A stretch of 64,000 nucleotides of DNA, from the NCBI GenBank assembly GCA_963746325.1, contig CAVVBC010000030.1, forward strand, positions 1 through 64,000. The letters are read 5' to 3'. This DNA comes from RPQJ01 sp963746325. Its GTDB lineage: Bacteria; Pseudomonadota; Gammaproteobacteria; Steroidobacterales; Steroidobacteraceae. This document shows, piece by piece, positions 19,883 through 29,644 of this stretch (the stretch's first letter is position 1; each line of letters starts with the position of its first letter). The notes beneath the pieces were generated by a model that worked only from the letters and a program-made list of their open reading frames with translations, was not told the origin of the DNA and searched no databases. Position numbers and translations under genes: made by a program.

Positions 19883-22800
19883 ACGCAAACACCGCCGACT
19901 TCATCCCGCCCACTTCGAACACGACCGCGCCGCACGCAGCAGATCTCGATCCGCCACCGCGCCTGCGCGAGATCCCGTACAACTACACGTCCTTCTCGGA
20001 CCGCGAGATCGTGATCCGGCTGCTCGGCGCCGCCGGGTGGGAGTTGCTCGACGACCTGCGCGCGGAGCGCCGCACCGGGCGCTCGGCACGCATGCTGTAC
20101 GAGGTGCTCGGCGACATCTGGGTGGTGCGGCGCAATCCGTACCTCGAGCAGGACCTGCTCGACAACCCGGGGCGACGCGATTTGCTGGTGGAAGCGCTGC
20201 ACCATCGCCTGTCCGACATCGAAAAGCGCCGCGACACGACCGACGCCACGCGTGACCGGAAGGTCGGCAAGCTGCTCGAATTCGCGCGCGCGGCGGTGGA
20301 CGAATTCGCGGCCTCCTTCGGCAGGATCGAGACGATGCGCCGGCGCGCGCGCAAGGCGTTCGCAGCCCACACGCGCAGTGACAACGTCTGCTTCGACGCT
20401 TACGCGCGAGTCTCGCACGCGACCGACGCAACCGACTGGCGCGTCGAAACGCCCTTCGTCGTGCTGATGCCGGACACGGAGGCCGAGCTACCCGGTCTCG
20501 TGCGCGCCTGCTTCGAATCGGGGCTCACCGTGATTCCGCGCGGCGGTGGCACGGGATACACCGGCAGCGCCGTGCCGCTCACGCCGTTCGCCGCGGTCAT
20601 CAATATCGAAAAGCTCGAGCGCATCGACCGGGTCGAGCCGGCCGTGTTGCCCGGCGTCGCCGAGCCGGTCCCCACGCTGTTCACCGAGGCCGGCGTCGTC
20701 ACCCGGCGCGTCGAGGAAGCCGCGCACGCCGCCGGCTTTGTCTTCGCCGTCGATCCGACGTCGGCCGACGCATCGGTCGTCGGCGGCAACATCGCGATGA
20801 ACGCGGGCGGCAAGAAGGCTGTGCTGTGGGGCACTGCGCTCGACAACCTGGCCTGGTGGCGCATGGTCGACCCGCAGGGCGACTGGCTCGAAGTGACGCG
20901 CATCGGGCACAACTGCGGCCGTATCCACGACGCGCCCGTCGCAACGTTCGAACTCACGTGGAAAGACGGACGGCAGGACCCGGAAACGGCGAACGGTGCT
21001 GCGCACCGAGCGGCTGGAGATTCCGGGCACGATCTTCCGCAAGACGGGCCTCGGCAAGGACGTCACCGACAAGTTCCTCGGCGGTCTCCCCGGCATCCAG
21101 AAGGAAGGCTGCGACGGCATCATCACGTCGGCGCGCTGGATCGTGCATCGCATGCCGGCGCACATCCGCACGGTCTGCCTCGAGTTCTTCGGCCAGGCGC
21201 GCGATGCCATCCCCGCGATCGTCGAGATCCGTGACGAACTGCTGCGGCAGGGTCGCACGAGCGGCGTGCAACTGGCCGGACTCGAGCACCTCGACGAGCG
21301 GTACCTGAAGGCCGTGGGCTACACCACCAAGTCGAAGCGCGGCGCGCTGCCCAAGATGGTGCTGATCGGCGACATCGTCGGCGACGACGAAGCGGCGGTC
21401 GCACGCTGCACCGCGGACGTCGTGCGGCTGGCGAACCTGCGGCACGGCGAGGGGTTCACCGCGGCGGGCGCCGAGGCGCGCAAGACGTTCTGGCGTGACC
21501 GCGGCAAGACCGCAGCCATCGCACGCCACACCAACGCCTTCAAGATAAATGAGGACGTGGTGATCCCGCTCGAGCGACTCGGCGAGTACACGGACGCGAT
21601 CGAACGCATCAACATCGAATTCTCGCTCGCCAACAAGCTGCAACTGCTCGACGCGGTGGAGGCGTACCTGTCGGGCGAGCCGAAGCTCGGCAAGACCGGC
21701 GACGCCGACGTCGACCGGCTGCCGCGCGCCGAGGTCCTGGGCACACGGATCGGCCAGGCGCTCGAGGCGCTGCAGCGCTGCCGCACGCGCTGGTCGTGGT
21801 ATGCCGAGAACATGGATCGCCCGCTGGGCGCCGCGCTCGACGACCTGCGCCGGCTCGGCCGCGACGAGGTCGCGGATGCAGCGCAGCGCCGGCTCGTGGA
21901 CGAGCCGTCGCTCAGCGTGTTCGACCTGCTGCAGGACCGCTCGATCCGCGTTTCCTGGAAGCACGAATTGCGCGCGGAGCTCAAGCGCCTGTTCGCGGGC
22001 GGGCCCTTCGTGCCCCTGCTGGCCGAGCTCGAGGCACTGCACCAGCGCGTGCTGCACGGGCGCGTGTTCGTCGCGATGCACATGCATGCCGGCGACGGCA
22101 ACGTGCACACCAACATCCCCGTGAACTCGGACGATTACGCGATGCTGCAGGCCGCCAATCGCGCGGTGGCCCGCATCATGCGCATCGCGCGCGAGCTCGG
22201 CGGCGTGATCTCCGGCGAGCATGGCATCGGCATCACCAAGCTCGAGTTCCTGACCGACGAGGAAACGCGGGACTTCCGCGGCTACAAGCAACGCATCGAC
22301 CCGGAGGGCCGCTTCAACGCCGGCAAGCTGCTGCCCGGGGCGGACCTGCGCAACGCCTACACGCCCAGCTTCAACCTGCTGGGACACGAGTCGCTGATCA
22401 TGCAGCAGTCGGACATCGCGCAGATCAGCGATGCGATCAAGGACTGCCTGCGCTGCGGCAAGTGCAAGCCCGTCTGCAGCACGCACGTGCCGGGCGCCAA
22501 CCTGCTCTACTCGCCGCGCAACAAGATCCTGGCCACATCGATGCTCATCGAGGCCTTCCTGTACGAGGAACAGACGCGGCGCGGCGTCTCGCTGCAGCAC
22601 TGGGACGCGTTCGGCGACGTCGCGGACCATTGCACGGTCTGCCACAAGTGCGAGACGCCCTGCCCGGTAGACATCGATTTTGGCGACGTCTCGATGGCGA
22701 TGCGTGACGTGCTGCGACGCCTGGGCAACCAGCCCGCGAATCCGGCGAAGTCGGCGGCGATGTTCTTCCTGAACACCAACGACCCGGGCACGATCAAGCT

Positions 22801-23860
22801 GACACGCAAGCTGATGATCGACTGGGGCTACAAGGCGCAGCGGCTCGGCCACCGGACCTTAGGCAAGCTCGGCGCAGCCCAGACGCGGCACCCGCCCGCC
22901 ACGACCGGCGGCCGGCCGCCGCTGCGCGAGCAGGTCATCCACTTCGTCAACAAGAAGATGCCCGGCGGCCTGCCGAAGAAGACGGCGCGAGCCCTGCTCG
23001 ACGTCGAGGACCGCAATTACTTAGCCGTCATCCGCGACCCGGTCCAGACGACCAGCGATTCGGAGGCGGTGTTCTACTTCCCGGGCTGCGGCTCCGAGCG
23101 GCTGTTCTCGCAGGTCGGCCTCGCGACGCAGGCCATGCTCTGGCACGCAGGCGTACAGACGGTGCTGCCGCCCGGGTACCTGTGCTGCGGCTATCCGCAA
23201 CGCGGCTCGGGCCAGTTCGACCAGGCCGAGAAGATCATCACGGACAACCGCGTGCTGTTCCATCGCGTCGCGAACACGCTCAACTACCTGGACATCAAGA
23301 CGGTCGTGGTCAGCTGCGGCACGTGCCACGACCAGTTGCAGGGCTACGAGTTCGACCAGATCTTCCCGGGCTCGCGCATCCTGGACATCCACGAGTTCCT
23401 GCTCGAGAAGGGCATTCGCCTCGAACAGGCGACCGGCGTGCGCTACATGTACCACGACCCCTGCCACTCGCCGATGAAGACGCACGATCCGCTCAAGGTG
23501 GTCAATTCACTGCTGGCCAGCGAGTCCGGCGCCAGCATCCGCAAGAACGATCGTTGCTGCGGGGAATCGGGCACGTTTGCGGTGGCCCGGCCGGACATCG
23601 CCACCCAGGTGCGGTTCCGCAAGCAGCGCGAGATGGAGCGGGGCGCCGCCGGCCTGCGGGCCGACGGCTTTGACGGCGAGGTCAAGGTGCTGACCTCGTG
23701 CCCGTCTTGCCTGCAGGGCCTGGCACGGTACGATGACGACGCGGGCACCGGTGCCGACTACATCGTGGTCGAGATGGCACGGCACCTGCTCGGACCCGCC
23801 TGGCTCGAGACCTACGTGCAGCGAGCCAACGCGGGCGGCATCGAACGAGTCCTCGTCTGA
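19879..23860 (+). CDS. FAD-linked oxidase / Fe-S oxidoreductase (DUF3683 type), one frameshift
   Basis: Giant fused enzyme related to glycolate/D-lactate dehydrogenases, over 1300 residues. Order: DUF3683-like N-terminus (YNYTSFSDREIVIRLLG); FAD_binding_4 with PRGGGTGYTGSAVPL and NAGGKKAVLWG; FAD-oxidase C-domain with MHMHAGDGNVHTNIP and GGVISGEHGIG; two Fe-S cluster motifs (CLRCGKCKPVC and CTVCHKCETPCP); and two CCG domains (GCGSERLF, CCGYP, SCGTCHDQ, RCCGESG). It probably passes electrons from a 2-hydroxyacid to the quinone pool; the substrate is not certain. Starts at GTG 19879 overlapping the glucan synthase stop. The frame changes by +1 near 20975-20996 inside the FAD region; both halves join cleanly. 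Confidence 0.9.
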
Positions 23861-23911
23861 TCGCGGCGACCTCGGGCGCTGCAGTCATTCGAACGAGACG
23901 GGGCACCCGCC

Positions 23912-25777
23912 ATGTACCTGCTGGACCTGGCCCGCCGCACGCGCGGTGATCTTGCGCGGCGCTGGCGCATAGTTTTCGGCTGGCAGCTGCTCGTGCAGCT
24001 GTTCGGCTTCATCGCCGTGACCCCGCTTGCGGGCGCGCTGGCCGATCGCGTGGTGGCCCGTTCGGGCTCCGACGTCGTCAGCAACTACGACATCGCCAGC
24101 TTCGTGCTGTCGCTCCCCGGCGCAATCTTCATCGTGCTCGCCGTCGTTGCGACGATCGCGTTCCACACCTCGCAGCTGGCCGGCTACGCCTGGATCTCGG
24201 GCCACGCCATCGGTGACAGGCCGGTCACGCTCCGGGGAACGATTGGCGCGGTGGCGCAGAAATTGCCGCTGCTGGTGCGCGTCGGCGCACGCGTCTTCGT
24301 CCGCGTGGTGCTGCTCGCCCTGCCCTTCCTGGCGATCCTCGCTTTCGTCTGGTTCGCGACGCTGGCCGGTCGCGACGTGAACTACTACCTGGCCGAGCAC
24401 CCGCCGGAATGGCGTCGCGCCATGCTGGTCGCCATCGTGGGTGGCGCCGGGTACGGCTTCGTCCTGCTCGCCCAGTTCGCACGCTGGCTCTTCGCGATGC
24501 CGATCGCGATGTTCCATGACCTGAGTCCGGCCCAGGTGCTGCGCGCGAGTGAGCGCATGCTGGAAGGCCGCCTCGTGCGGTCGATCACTCCGCTGCTGCT
24601 GTGGGGGCTGCTGCTCGCCGGACTGGCCGCGCTGTGTCTGCGCGCCGGGCGCGTCGTCACGAGCGCCGCGATGGACTGGGCCGGCGTCGATCCCGAGCGC
24701 GTGTTGCCGCTGGTCGCCGTGTTCATGGCGGTGACGATCGGCTTCGGCTTCATCTATGCCACGCTGCAGTTCGCCGGCCACCAGTTCCTGGCCACACGCC
24801 TGTACGCCGACCGGCGCGAGGCGCCGCTGCTGCTCGGCGATCCGGCGGACACCGTCGCCGAACAGGTCCGGGCGCGTGCGGGCAGGCCCCTGGTGTTCGC
24901 CACGGCGCTCCTGGCCGCGCTCGCGGCCCTGGTCGGCGCCTACCTGCTGCAGCGTCTGGACGTGCGCGAAGACGTCGCCGTGACCGCTCATCGTGGCGCG
25001 TCGCTGCAGGCGCCAGAGAATTCGATGGCAGCCTTTGCAGCTGCGCACGCCGCGGGCGCCGACTACGTCGAGCTCGACGTGCAGCGCACGCGCGACGGGG
25101 CGATCGTCGTGTTCCACGACGGCGACCTGCTGCGCATGGGCGGCGATCCGCGCAAGGTAAAGGACCTGACGCTCGCCGAGATCAGGGCAATCGACATCGG
25201 CGTCCGGCGGGGCACCGCCTACGCGGGTGAGAAAGTGCCGACGCTGGCCGAGGTAATCGACTACGCGCGCGGCAGGTTCCGCATCAACATCGAGCTCAAG
25301 TACAACGTGCCGGACCCGGGGTTGGCCCCCGCGGTGATCGAACTGGTCCGCTCGATGGATTTCCTCGACCAGGTGGTGATCACTTCGCTCGACCACGCCG
25401 CGCTGCGCCAGGTGGAGAAGATCATGCCGAGCCTGGACACGGGCCTCATCGTCACGGCCGCGGTCGGCAACGTCACCCGTACCGACACCGACTTCGTGAG
25501 CCTCAACTCGGCGCGCGCGACGGCCACGCTCATCGACCAGGCCAAGGCCGCGGGCAAGGAGGTTCACGTCTGGACGGTGAACAAGCCCGAGGTGATGTTG
25601 CGGATGATCGAGCGCGACGTCGACAACATCATCACCGACGATCCGGCGCAACTGGTGGGCGTGATGCGGGATCGCAACGCGCTCACACCGCAGGAGCAGG
25701 TGGGCGTGCGGCTGCGCGTGCTGTTCACCGATTCGCCGCCCGAACTGCACGATGCGCGCGCAGTCCCGGCGCTATGA
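23912..25777 (+). CDS. Membrane-anchored glycerophosphodiester phosphodiesterase
   Basis: 621 residues. The first ~350 residues hold about eight hydrophobic helices in the glycerophosphoryl-diester phosphodiesterase membrane domain arrangement; the last ~270 residues are the catalytic GDPD TIM barrel. Motifs: TAHRGASLQAPENSMAAF with the catalytic His near 361, VELDVQRTRDGAIVVFHD giving metal-binding Glu/Asp and the second His, and NIELKYN. It hydrolyses glycerophosphodiesters to glycerol-3-phosphate and an alcohol, likely at the membrane surface. Follows the FAD oxidase by 51 bases and may be cotranscribed with it. Confidence 0.93.
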   Translation: MYLLDLARRTRGDLARRWRIVFGWQLLVQLFGFIAVTPLAGALADRVVARSGSDVVSNYDIASFVLSLPGAIFIVLAVVATIAFHTSQLAGYAWISGHAIGDRPVTLRGTIGAVAQKLPLLVRVGARVFVRVVLLALPFLAILAFVWFATLAGRDVNYYLAEHPPEWRRAMLVAIVGGAGYGFVLLAQFARWLFAMPIAMFHDLSPAQVLRASERMLEGRLVRSITPLLLWGLLLAGLAALCLRAGRVVTSAAMDWAGVDPERVLPLVAVFMAVTIGFGFIYATLQFAGHQFLATRLYADRREAPLLLGDPADTVAEQVRARAGRPLVFATALLAALAALVGAYLLQRLDVREDVAVTAHRGASLQAPENSMAAFAAAHAAGADYVELDVQRTRDGAIVVFHDGDLLRMGGDPRKVKDLTLAEIRAIDIGVRRGTAYAGEKVPTLAEVIDYARGRFRINIELKYNVPDPGLAPAVIELVRSMDFLDQVVITSLDHAALRQVEKIMPSLDTGLIVTAAVGNVTRTDTDFVSLNSARATATLIDQAKAAGKEVHVWTVNKPEVMLRMIERDVDNIITDDPAQLVGVMRDRNALTPQEQVGVRLRVLFTDSPPELHDARAVPAL

Positions 25778-25806
25778 CGCGGCGAACGGCCGCCGCGTGA
25801 TCGTCG

Positions 25807-26457
25807 TCAGAAGCGGACGCTGAGCCCGAGCAGACCCTCGGCCTGGAAGAACGTGCTGCCCGAGGAACGCACCAGGCATCCGGCCTGCGTCGAGTCGCTG
25901 ACGCAGAACAGCTCGGTGTCGGATTCGAGCAGGGTCAGGTAGCCGCGCACGCCGAGGTTCACCGCCACGTTGTCGTTGAGCGGGAAGCGGAAGCCGCCGC
26001 CAAGGCTGCCGGACAGCTTGGTTTCCGAGTCGAAGTCGCCATCCGGCTTGAGCAACGTGGCGCCGACGGTCAGCGACATGTAAGGCACGAAGTGGTTGTT
26101 TTCCTGCGGGAAAAAGATAGTGCCGCCGAACTGCAGGTAGTCGATGCGCAGGTCGACGCCGTCGACGGCCGGGCTGTCCGACTCGACCTCTGCCGTCTGG
26201 GTCGAGTAAAGCAACTCGTAGAACGACTGGCTGTCGCGATACACACCGAGGTCGAGCCCGAAGCTGGCGCCGGTCCCGAGGTCGACCGATTCGTCCGTGC
26301 CGGCGGTGGCGTCGTTGAGGTCGAAACCGCCGCCCACCCGCGTGCCGACGTAAGGCGTCAGCTCGAAGCGGGGGGAATCGGCCAGCGCAGGCAAGGGGCC
26401 GGTGAGCAACGCGGCCGCCGGCAGAAGCCCAAGCAGGATGCGGATCTTGGATTGCAT
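25807..26457 (-). CDS. Outer-membrane beta-barrel protein
   Basis: 216 residues from the ATG at 26457, which opens a clean signal peptide (MQSKIRILLGLLPAAALLTGPLPALA). The mature protein starts DSPRFELTPYVGTRVGGGF, typical of small eight-stranded barrels, and ends LLGLSVRF with terminal Phe. Alternating strand pattern throughout and a loop with two cysteines (ELFCVSDSTQAGCLV). No specific function recognisable. Convergent with the GDPD gene 30 bases away. Confidence 0.85.
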   Translation of the reverse strand: MQSKIRILLGLLPAAALLTGPLPALADSPRFELTPYVGTRVGGGFDLNDATAGTDESVDLGTGASFGLDLGVYRDSQSFYELLYSTQTAEVESDSPAVDGVDLRIDYLQFGGTIFFPQENNHFVPYMSLTVGATLLKPDGDFDSETKLSGSLGGGFRFPLNDNVAVNLGVRGYLTLLESDTELFCVSDSTQAGCLVRSSGSTFFQAEGLLGLSVRF

Positions 26458-26587
26458 GTGTCTCTCTGACGGGACCTGTACCGCGTTGCATTGTAGTGGC
26501 TCGCAACGCGTGGGGTCCGGTCTTTCCGCAGCCGGCAACGGACGGGGCGCTGCTAGACTCCAGCTGAAAGCCCGACGGAGACTTGCC

Positions 26588-26857
26588 ATGAGCGAACTGC
26601 AACAGACGCTGCGCGACCTGCACCGCGAATTGTCGGACGCCCCGCGGCTCGACCCGGCGGAGCGCGCCATGCTCGAAGCGGCCGTGGCGGATATCCAGGC
26701 CACGCTGGCAAGGCAGCAGGCCAGCGCCGAAAGCCTTGCTCCCAATGCTCCGGCCGACGCGCTCGAAAGCGCGGCTGTCCGCCTCGAGGCCGATCACCCC
26801 GGACTCGCCGGTGCCGTGCGCGCGTTCGTCGACGCCCTTGGCAAGGCTGGCATCTGA
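26588..26857 (+). CDS. DUF4404 family protein
   Basis: 89-residue acidic helical protein starting MSELQQTLRDLHRELSDAP and containing the family ending LEADHPGLAGAVRAFVDALGKAGI. Good spacing from a CGGAGA ribosome site. No catalytic residues; it has the look of a small cytoplasmic coiled-coil adaptor. Function is unknown. Divergent from the barrel gene upstream. Confidence 0.85.
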   Translation: MSELQQTLRDLHRELSDAPRLDPAERAMLEAAVADIQATLARQQASAESLAPNAPADALESAAVRLEADHPGLAGAVRAFVDALGKAGI

Positions 26858-26959
26858 ACGTCGGAATCAACTGATTTTCATGGGGTTTTCGCCCGTGCGA
26901 CGGCCGGGCAAGGCGCGACTCTGGTATCATTGCGGTTTGCCCATCCTGCCCTTGCCATC

Positions 26960-27274
26960 GTGACTGCCAACACGCAAACCGAAGACACCCAGCCGTTCGA
27001 CGAAGCCTTCAGCCGGGCTGTCGACCTCGGCAACCAGATCGCCGACGGCGACGATAAAGCCGACCTCTGGGACATCGCCGATGGCCTGCTGGCCGGTGCC
27101 GTGCAGTACTGGCTGTACACGCGCCAGCCCTGCGGCGATCCGCGGTGCGAAGACTGCCTGGAGATCGGCACCGCCGACGGCCGCATGGCCGAGCTGCGCC
27201 GCCTCGTCGAACAGTTTTCGACCGAGAGCCAGTACTTCCACGCGCCGACGGACTCGAACGTCGGGCGGGCCTGA
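26960..27274 (+). CDS. Small acidic hypothetical protein with Cys cluster
   Basis: 104 residues from GTG 26960 (VTANTQTEDTQPFDEAFSRAVDLGNQIADGD); a TTG at 26930 would overlap a TATCAT -10-like element at 26925-26930, so the GTG is preferred. Acidic, helical, with RQPCGDPRCEDCLEIGTADGRM, three closely spaced cysteines that might bind a metal. No family recognised. Stand-alone. Confidence 0.65.
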   Translation: MTANTQTEDTQPFDEAFSRAVDLGNQIADGDDKADLWDIADGLLAGAVQYWLYTRQPCGDPRCEDCLEIGTADGRMAELRRLVEQFSTESQYFHAPTDSNVGRA

Positions 27275-27381
27275 CGCATCGCGCCGACACGAAACCGCGC
27301 GTTCCCGGCACGAATCGCGCACGACGAGCGCGCTGCAACCAACGAGCATGACGCCCGGTCCCTTGGCCAGGAGCGTCAGTC

Positions 27382-27924
27382 GTGTCATGCCTCAAACCTG
27401 GTTTTTGCCTGCTCGCTGCTGCCGTGGCTGCCGCGTGGCAGTGCGCATCGCCCGCATCCGGCGCGCAGGTGCTGCCCCAGCCTGCCGTCGACACGGTCGC
27501 GGAAAGCGCGGGGTCCGTCATTCCTGAACCGGTCCGAGCCCGCGCGCGGCCGACGACCCGCCTCGTCTACAGTTGCGTGACACCCGGGCTGGTCACGTTC
27601 GCGGATCGGCCCTGCGGTCCCGCCGCACAACAGCGCGAACTCAAGCTCGCCCATCCGGCGGCAGCGGTGGCGGCAGCGGGCGAATCCTCGCGCATCGCTG
27701 AACCCACGGCTGCAGCCACGCAGGCACGCCGCGATGCGGCTGCAAGAGCGGACCTGGCTACGGCGCGTGCCGCGGCTGATCGCGCCGCCACCTGCCTGCG
27801 GCTGGAAGACGCGCTGGACGCAGTCGATTCGCAGATGCGTGCCGGTTATCCGGCACGCGAGGCGGCACGCCTGTGGGAGAGGTGGCGCAGCGCAAGAGCC
27901 AGTTTGCGCGAAGCCCGCTGCTGA
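27382..27924 (+). CDS. Periplasmic protein with DUF4124-like motif
   Basis: 180 residues from GTG 27382 with a signal peptide (LLAAAVAAAWQCASPASGA). The segment LVYSCVTPGLVTFADRPCGP resembles the start of DUF4124 (a short Tyr-x-Cys/Phe-x-Asp motif in proteobacterial periplasmic proteins). The remainder is an Ala/Arg-rich helix, probably coiled-coil, ending in Cys. Function unknown. Followed after 56 bases by another envelope gene. Confidence 0.6.
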   Translation: MSCLKPGFCLLAAAVAAAWQCASPASGAQVLPQPAVDTVAESAGSVIPEPVRARARPTTRLVYSCVTPGLVTFADRPCGPAAQQRELKLAHPAAAVAAAGESSRIAEPTAAATQARRDAAARADLATARAAADRAATCLRLEDALDAVDSQMRAGYPAREAARLWERWRSARASLREARC

Positions 27925-27980
27925 ACGCGGGGCGAGGCGGCTGTGTAGAATCCGCTGTTCCTGTCGCACGGACCGAACCC

Positions 27981-28736
27981 ATGACGACCTCGCCGACCAC
28001 CGCCTGCCGCTGGCAGTTCGCCGTGTGTGCCAGCCTTGCATTGGCGATGACTGCGGGCTGCCAGCGCAAGGAGCCCGCTGCCGCAGAGCCATCCGCACCG
28101 ACCACGGCTGCGGCGGTCCCTGCGCCGGCACCCGCAGTCACTGTCGCTGGCGACGAGGTGCCCGAAGGCGTGCTGCGCGCCTACGTCTGGGAATGCGCGG
28201 ACGGGCAGCGGCTCGTGATGCGCAACCTGTTCCGCGAGCGAGCCATCGCCATCGACTTCCACGATGGCACGCGCCGTCTCGACCAGACGGCGAGCGCTTC
28301 AGGGGCGCGCTATGCCGATGCCGTCGCGGTGTTCTGGACCAAGGGCTCCGCCGCGACGCTCGAGCGCCAGGGTGCGCCCGCCGTGACCTGCGAGGAGCGA
28401 CGCGCCGAGTCGTTGCGTGAAGACGCGCGCGCGCGGGGCGTGACGTTCCGTGCACTCGGCAACGAACCCGGCTGGGTGCTCGAGGTCGGCCCTGGTACCC
28501 GACTGAGCTGGACGACCAATTTCGGCGAGTTGCGCTACGACTTCGACCAGGCCCGGCAATCTGCAACAGACGGCGCGGTATCCTACGTCGCGCAGCAGGG
28601 CACGAATGCGATCAAGGCCACCGTGCGCAGCGAGCGCTGCGTCGACGACGGCGAGGTCGAGTTCGATCATGCCGCCATCGTCGAATTCGAAGGGCAGCAG
28701 TTCCGCGGCTGCGGCAGTCGGCTGAACCCGGACTGA
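27981..28736 (+). CDS. Lipoprotein with MliC-like lysozyme-inhibitor domain
   Basis: 251 residues. Lipoprotein signal ending AMTAGC (Cys about 27), then an Ala/Pro linker. Residues about 65-135 read as an MliC domain (YVWECADGQRLVMRNLF, AVFWTKGSAATLERQG, VTCEERRAE), a fold that inhibits C-type lysozymes. The second half (FRALGNEPGWVLEVGPG...FRGCGSRL) matches the COG3650-type companion domain often fused to it. Likely periplasmic face of the outer membrane. ATG at 27981. Confidence 0.8.
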   Translation: MTTSPTTACRWQFAVCASLALAMTAGCQRKEPAAAEPSAPTTAAAVPAPAPAVTVAGDEVPEGVLRAYVWECADGQRLVMRNLFRERAIAIDFHDGTRRLDQTASASGARYADAVAVFWTKGSAATLERQGAPAVTCEERRAESLREDARARGVTFRALGNEPGWVLEVGPGTRLSWTTNFGELRYDFDQARQSATDGAVSYVAQQGTNAIKATVRSERCVDDGEVEFDHAAIVEFEGQQFRGCGSRLNPD

Positions 28737-28753
28737 CCTGCCGCGCCGAGGCG

Positions 28754-29644
28754 TTACTCGCCAGGCAGCGGGATGCGTTCGGGGTCGCCGGGCACGGCGG
28801 CAAACCGGCGTTCGCGCCAGTCGCTCTTGGCTGCTTCGATGCGCTCGCGCGAACTGGAAACGAAATTCCACTCGATATAGCGCGGCCCGTCGAGTGCCGC
28901 GCCGCCGGCGAGCATGACGCGCGAATCCTCGAGTGTGCGCAGGACCACCGCACCGGCGGCCTGCGCCAGCACCACGAATTGGCCGGCGCCGAAGCGCTCG
29001 CCGCCGAGTTCCACGCTGCCTGCGGCCACGTAGCAGCCGCGCTGCTCGTGCTCCGGCTCGACCTCGAGCACGGCCCCTGCCCGCAGTCGCGCATCCACGT
29101 ACAGCGTCGGCGAGAACACGGCGACCGGTGAGCGCAGGCCGTAGGCGGTGCCTGCAATCACGGTGACCGTCGCGTCCGGGCGCTCGATGCGCGGCAGGCT
29201 TGCGGCCGGGTGATGCACGAACGACGGCTCGCGCTCCTCGTCCGCCTGCGGCAACGCCACCCACGTCTGGATGCCGTGCGCCCGCGTGCGGCCGTCCGCA
29301 TCGCGGACCTCCGGCGGCGTGCGCTCGGAGTGTACGATCCCACGTCCCGCCACCATCCAGTTCACGTCGCCCGGACGGATCACCTGCTCGCTGCCGAGGC
29401 TGTCGCGGTGCAGGAACGCTCCTTCGAACAGGTAGGTGACGGTTGCGAGGCCGATGTGCGGGTGGGGGCGCACGTTCACGCCCTGCCCTGCGCCGAATTC
29501 GGCCGGACCCATGTGGTCGAAGAAAATGAACGGACCCACGGTCTGCAGCCCGGCCGCGGGCAGCGCGCGCCGCACGGAAAAGTCGCCAAGGTCCCGCGTG
29601 CGCGGCTCCAGCACGCGCTCGACGCTGCGCGGCACAGCGGTCAC
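28754..29644 (-). CDS. Pirin family protein
   Basis: 296-residue bicupin. The N-terminal cupin carries the metal ligands: FFDHMGP, RPHPHIGLATVTYLFEG and VNWMVAGRGIVHSE. Pirins bind iron; some bacterial members have quercetinase activity, others are redox cofactors for transcription. GTG start at 29644 overlaps the stop of the upstream M49-like peptidase (GTGA), so the two are translationally coupled. The C-terminal cupin ends in a short tail (ERIPLPGE). Confidence 0.93.
   Translation of the reverse strand: MTAVPRSVERVLEPRTRDLGDFSVRRALPAAGLQTVGPFIFFDHMGPAEFGAGQGVNVRPHPHIGLATVTYLFEGAFLHRDSLGSEQVIRPGDVNWMVAGRGIVHSERTPPEVRDADGRTRAHGIQTWVALPQADEEREPSFVHHPAASLPRIERPDATVTVIAGTAYGLRSPVAVFSPTLYVDARLRAGAVLEVEPEHEQRGCYVAAGSVELGGERFGAGQFVVLAQAAGAVVLRTLEDSRVMLAGGAALDGPRYIEWNFVSSSRERIEAAKSDWRERRFAAVPGDPERIPLPGE

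Noticed and set aside
23885..25750. 621-codon open frame opposite the GDPD gene
   Set aside because: His/Gln/Asp-rich shadow; the plus strand has intact GDPD motifs and membrane helices.
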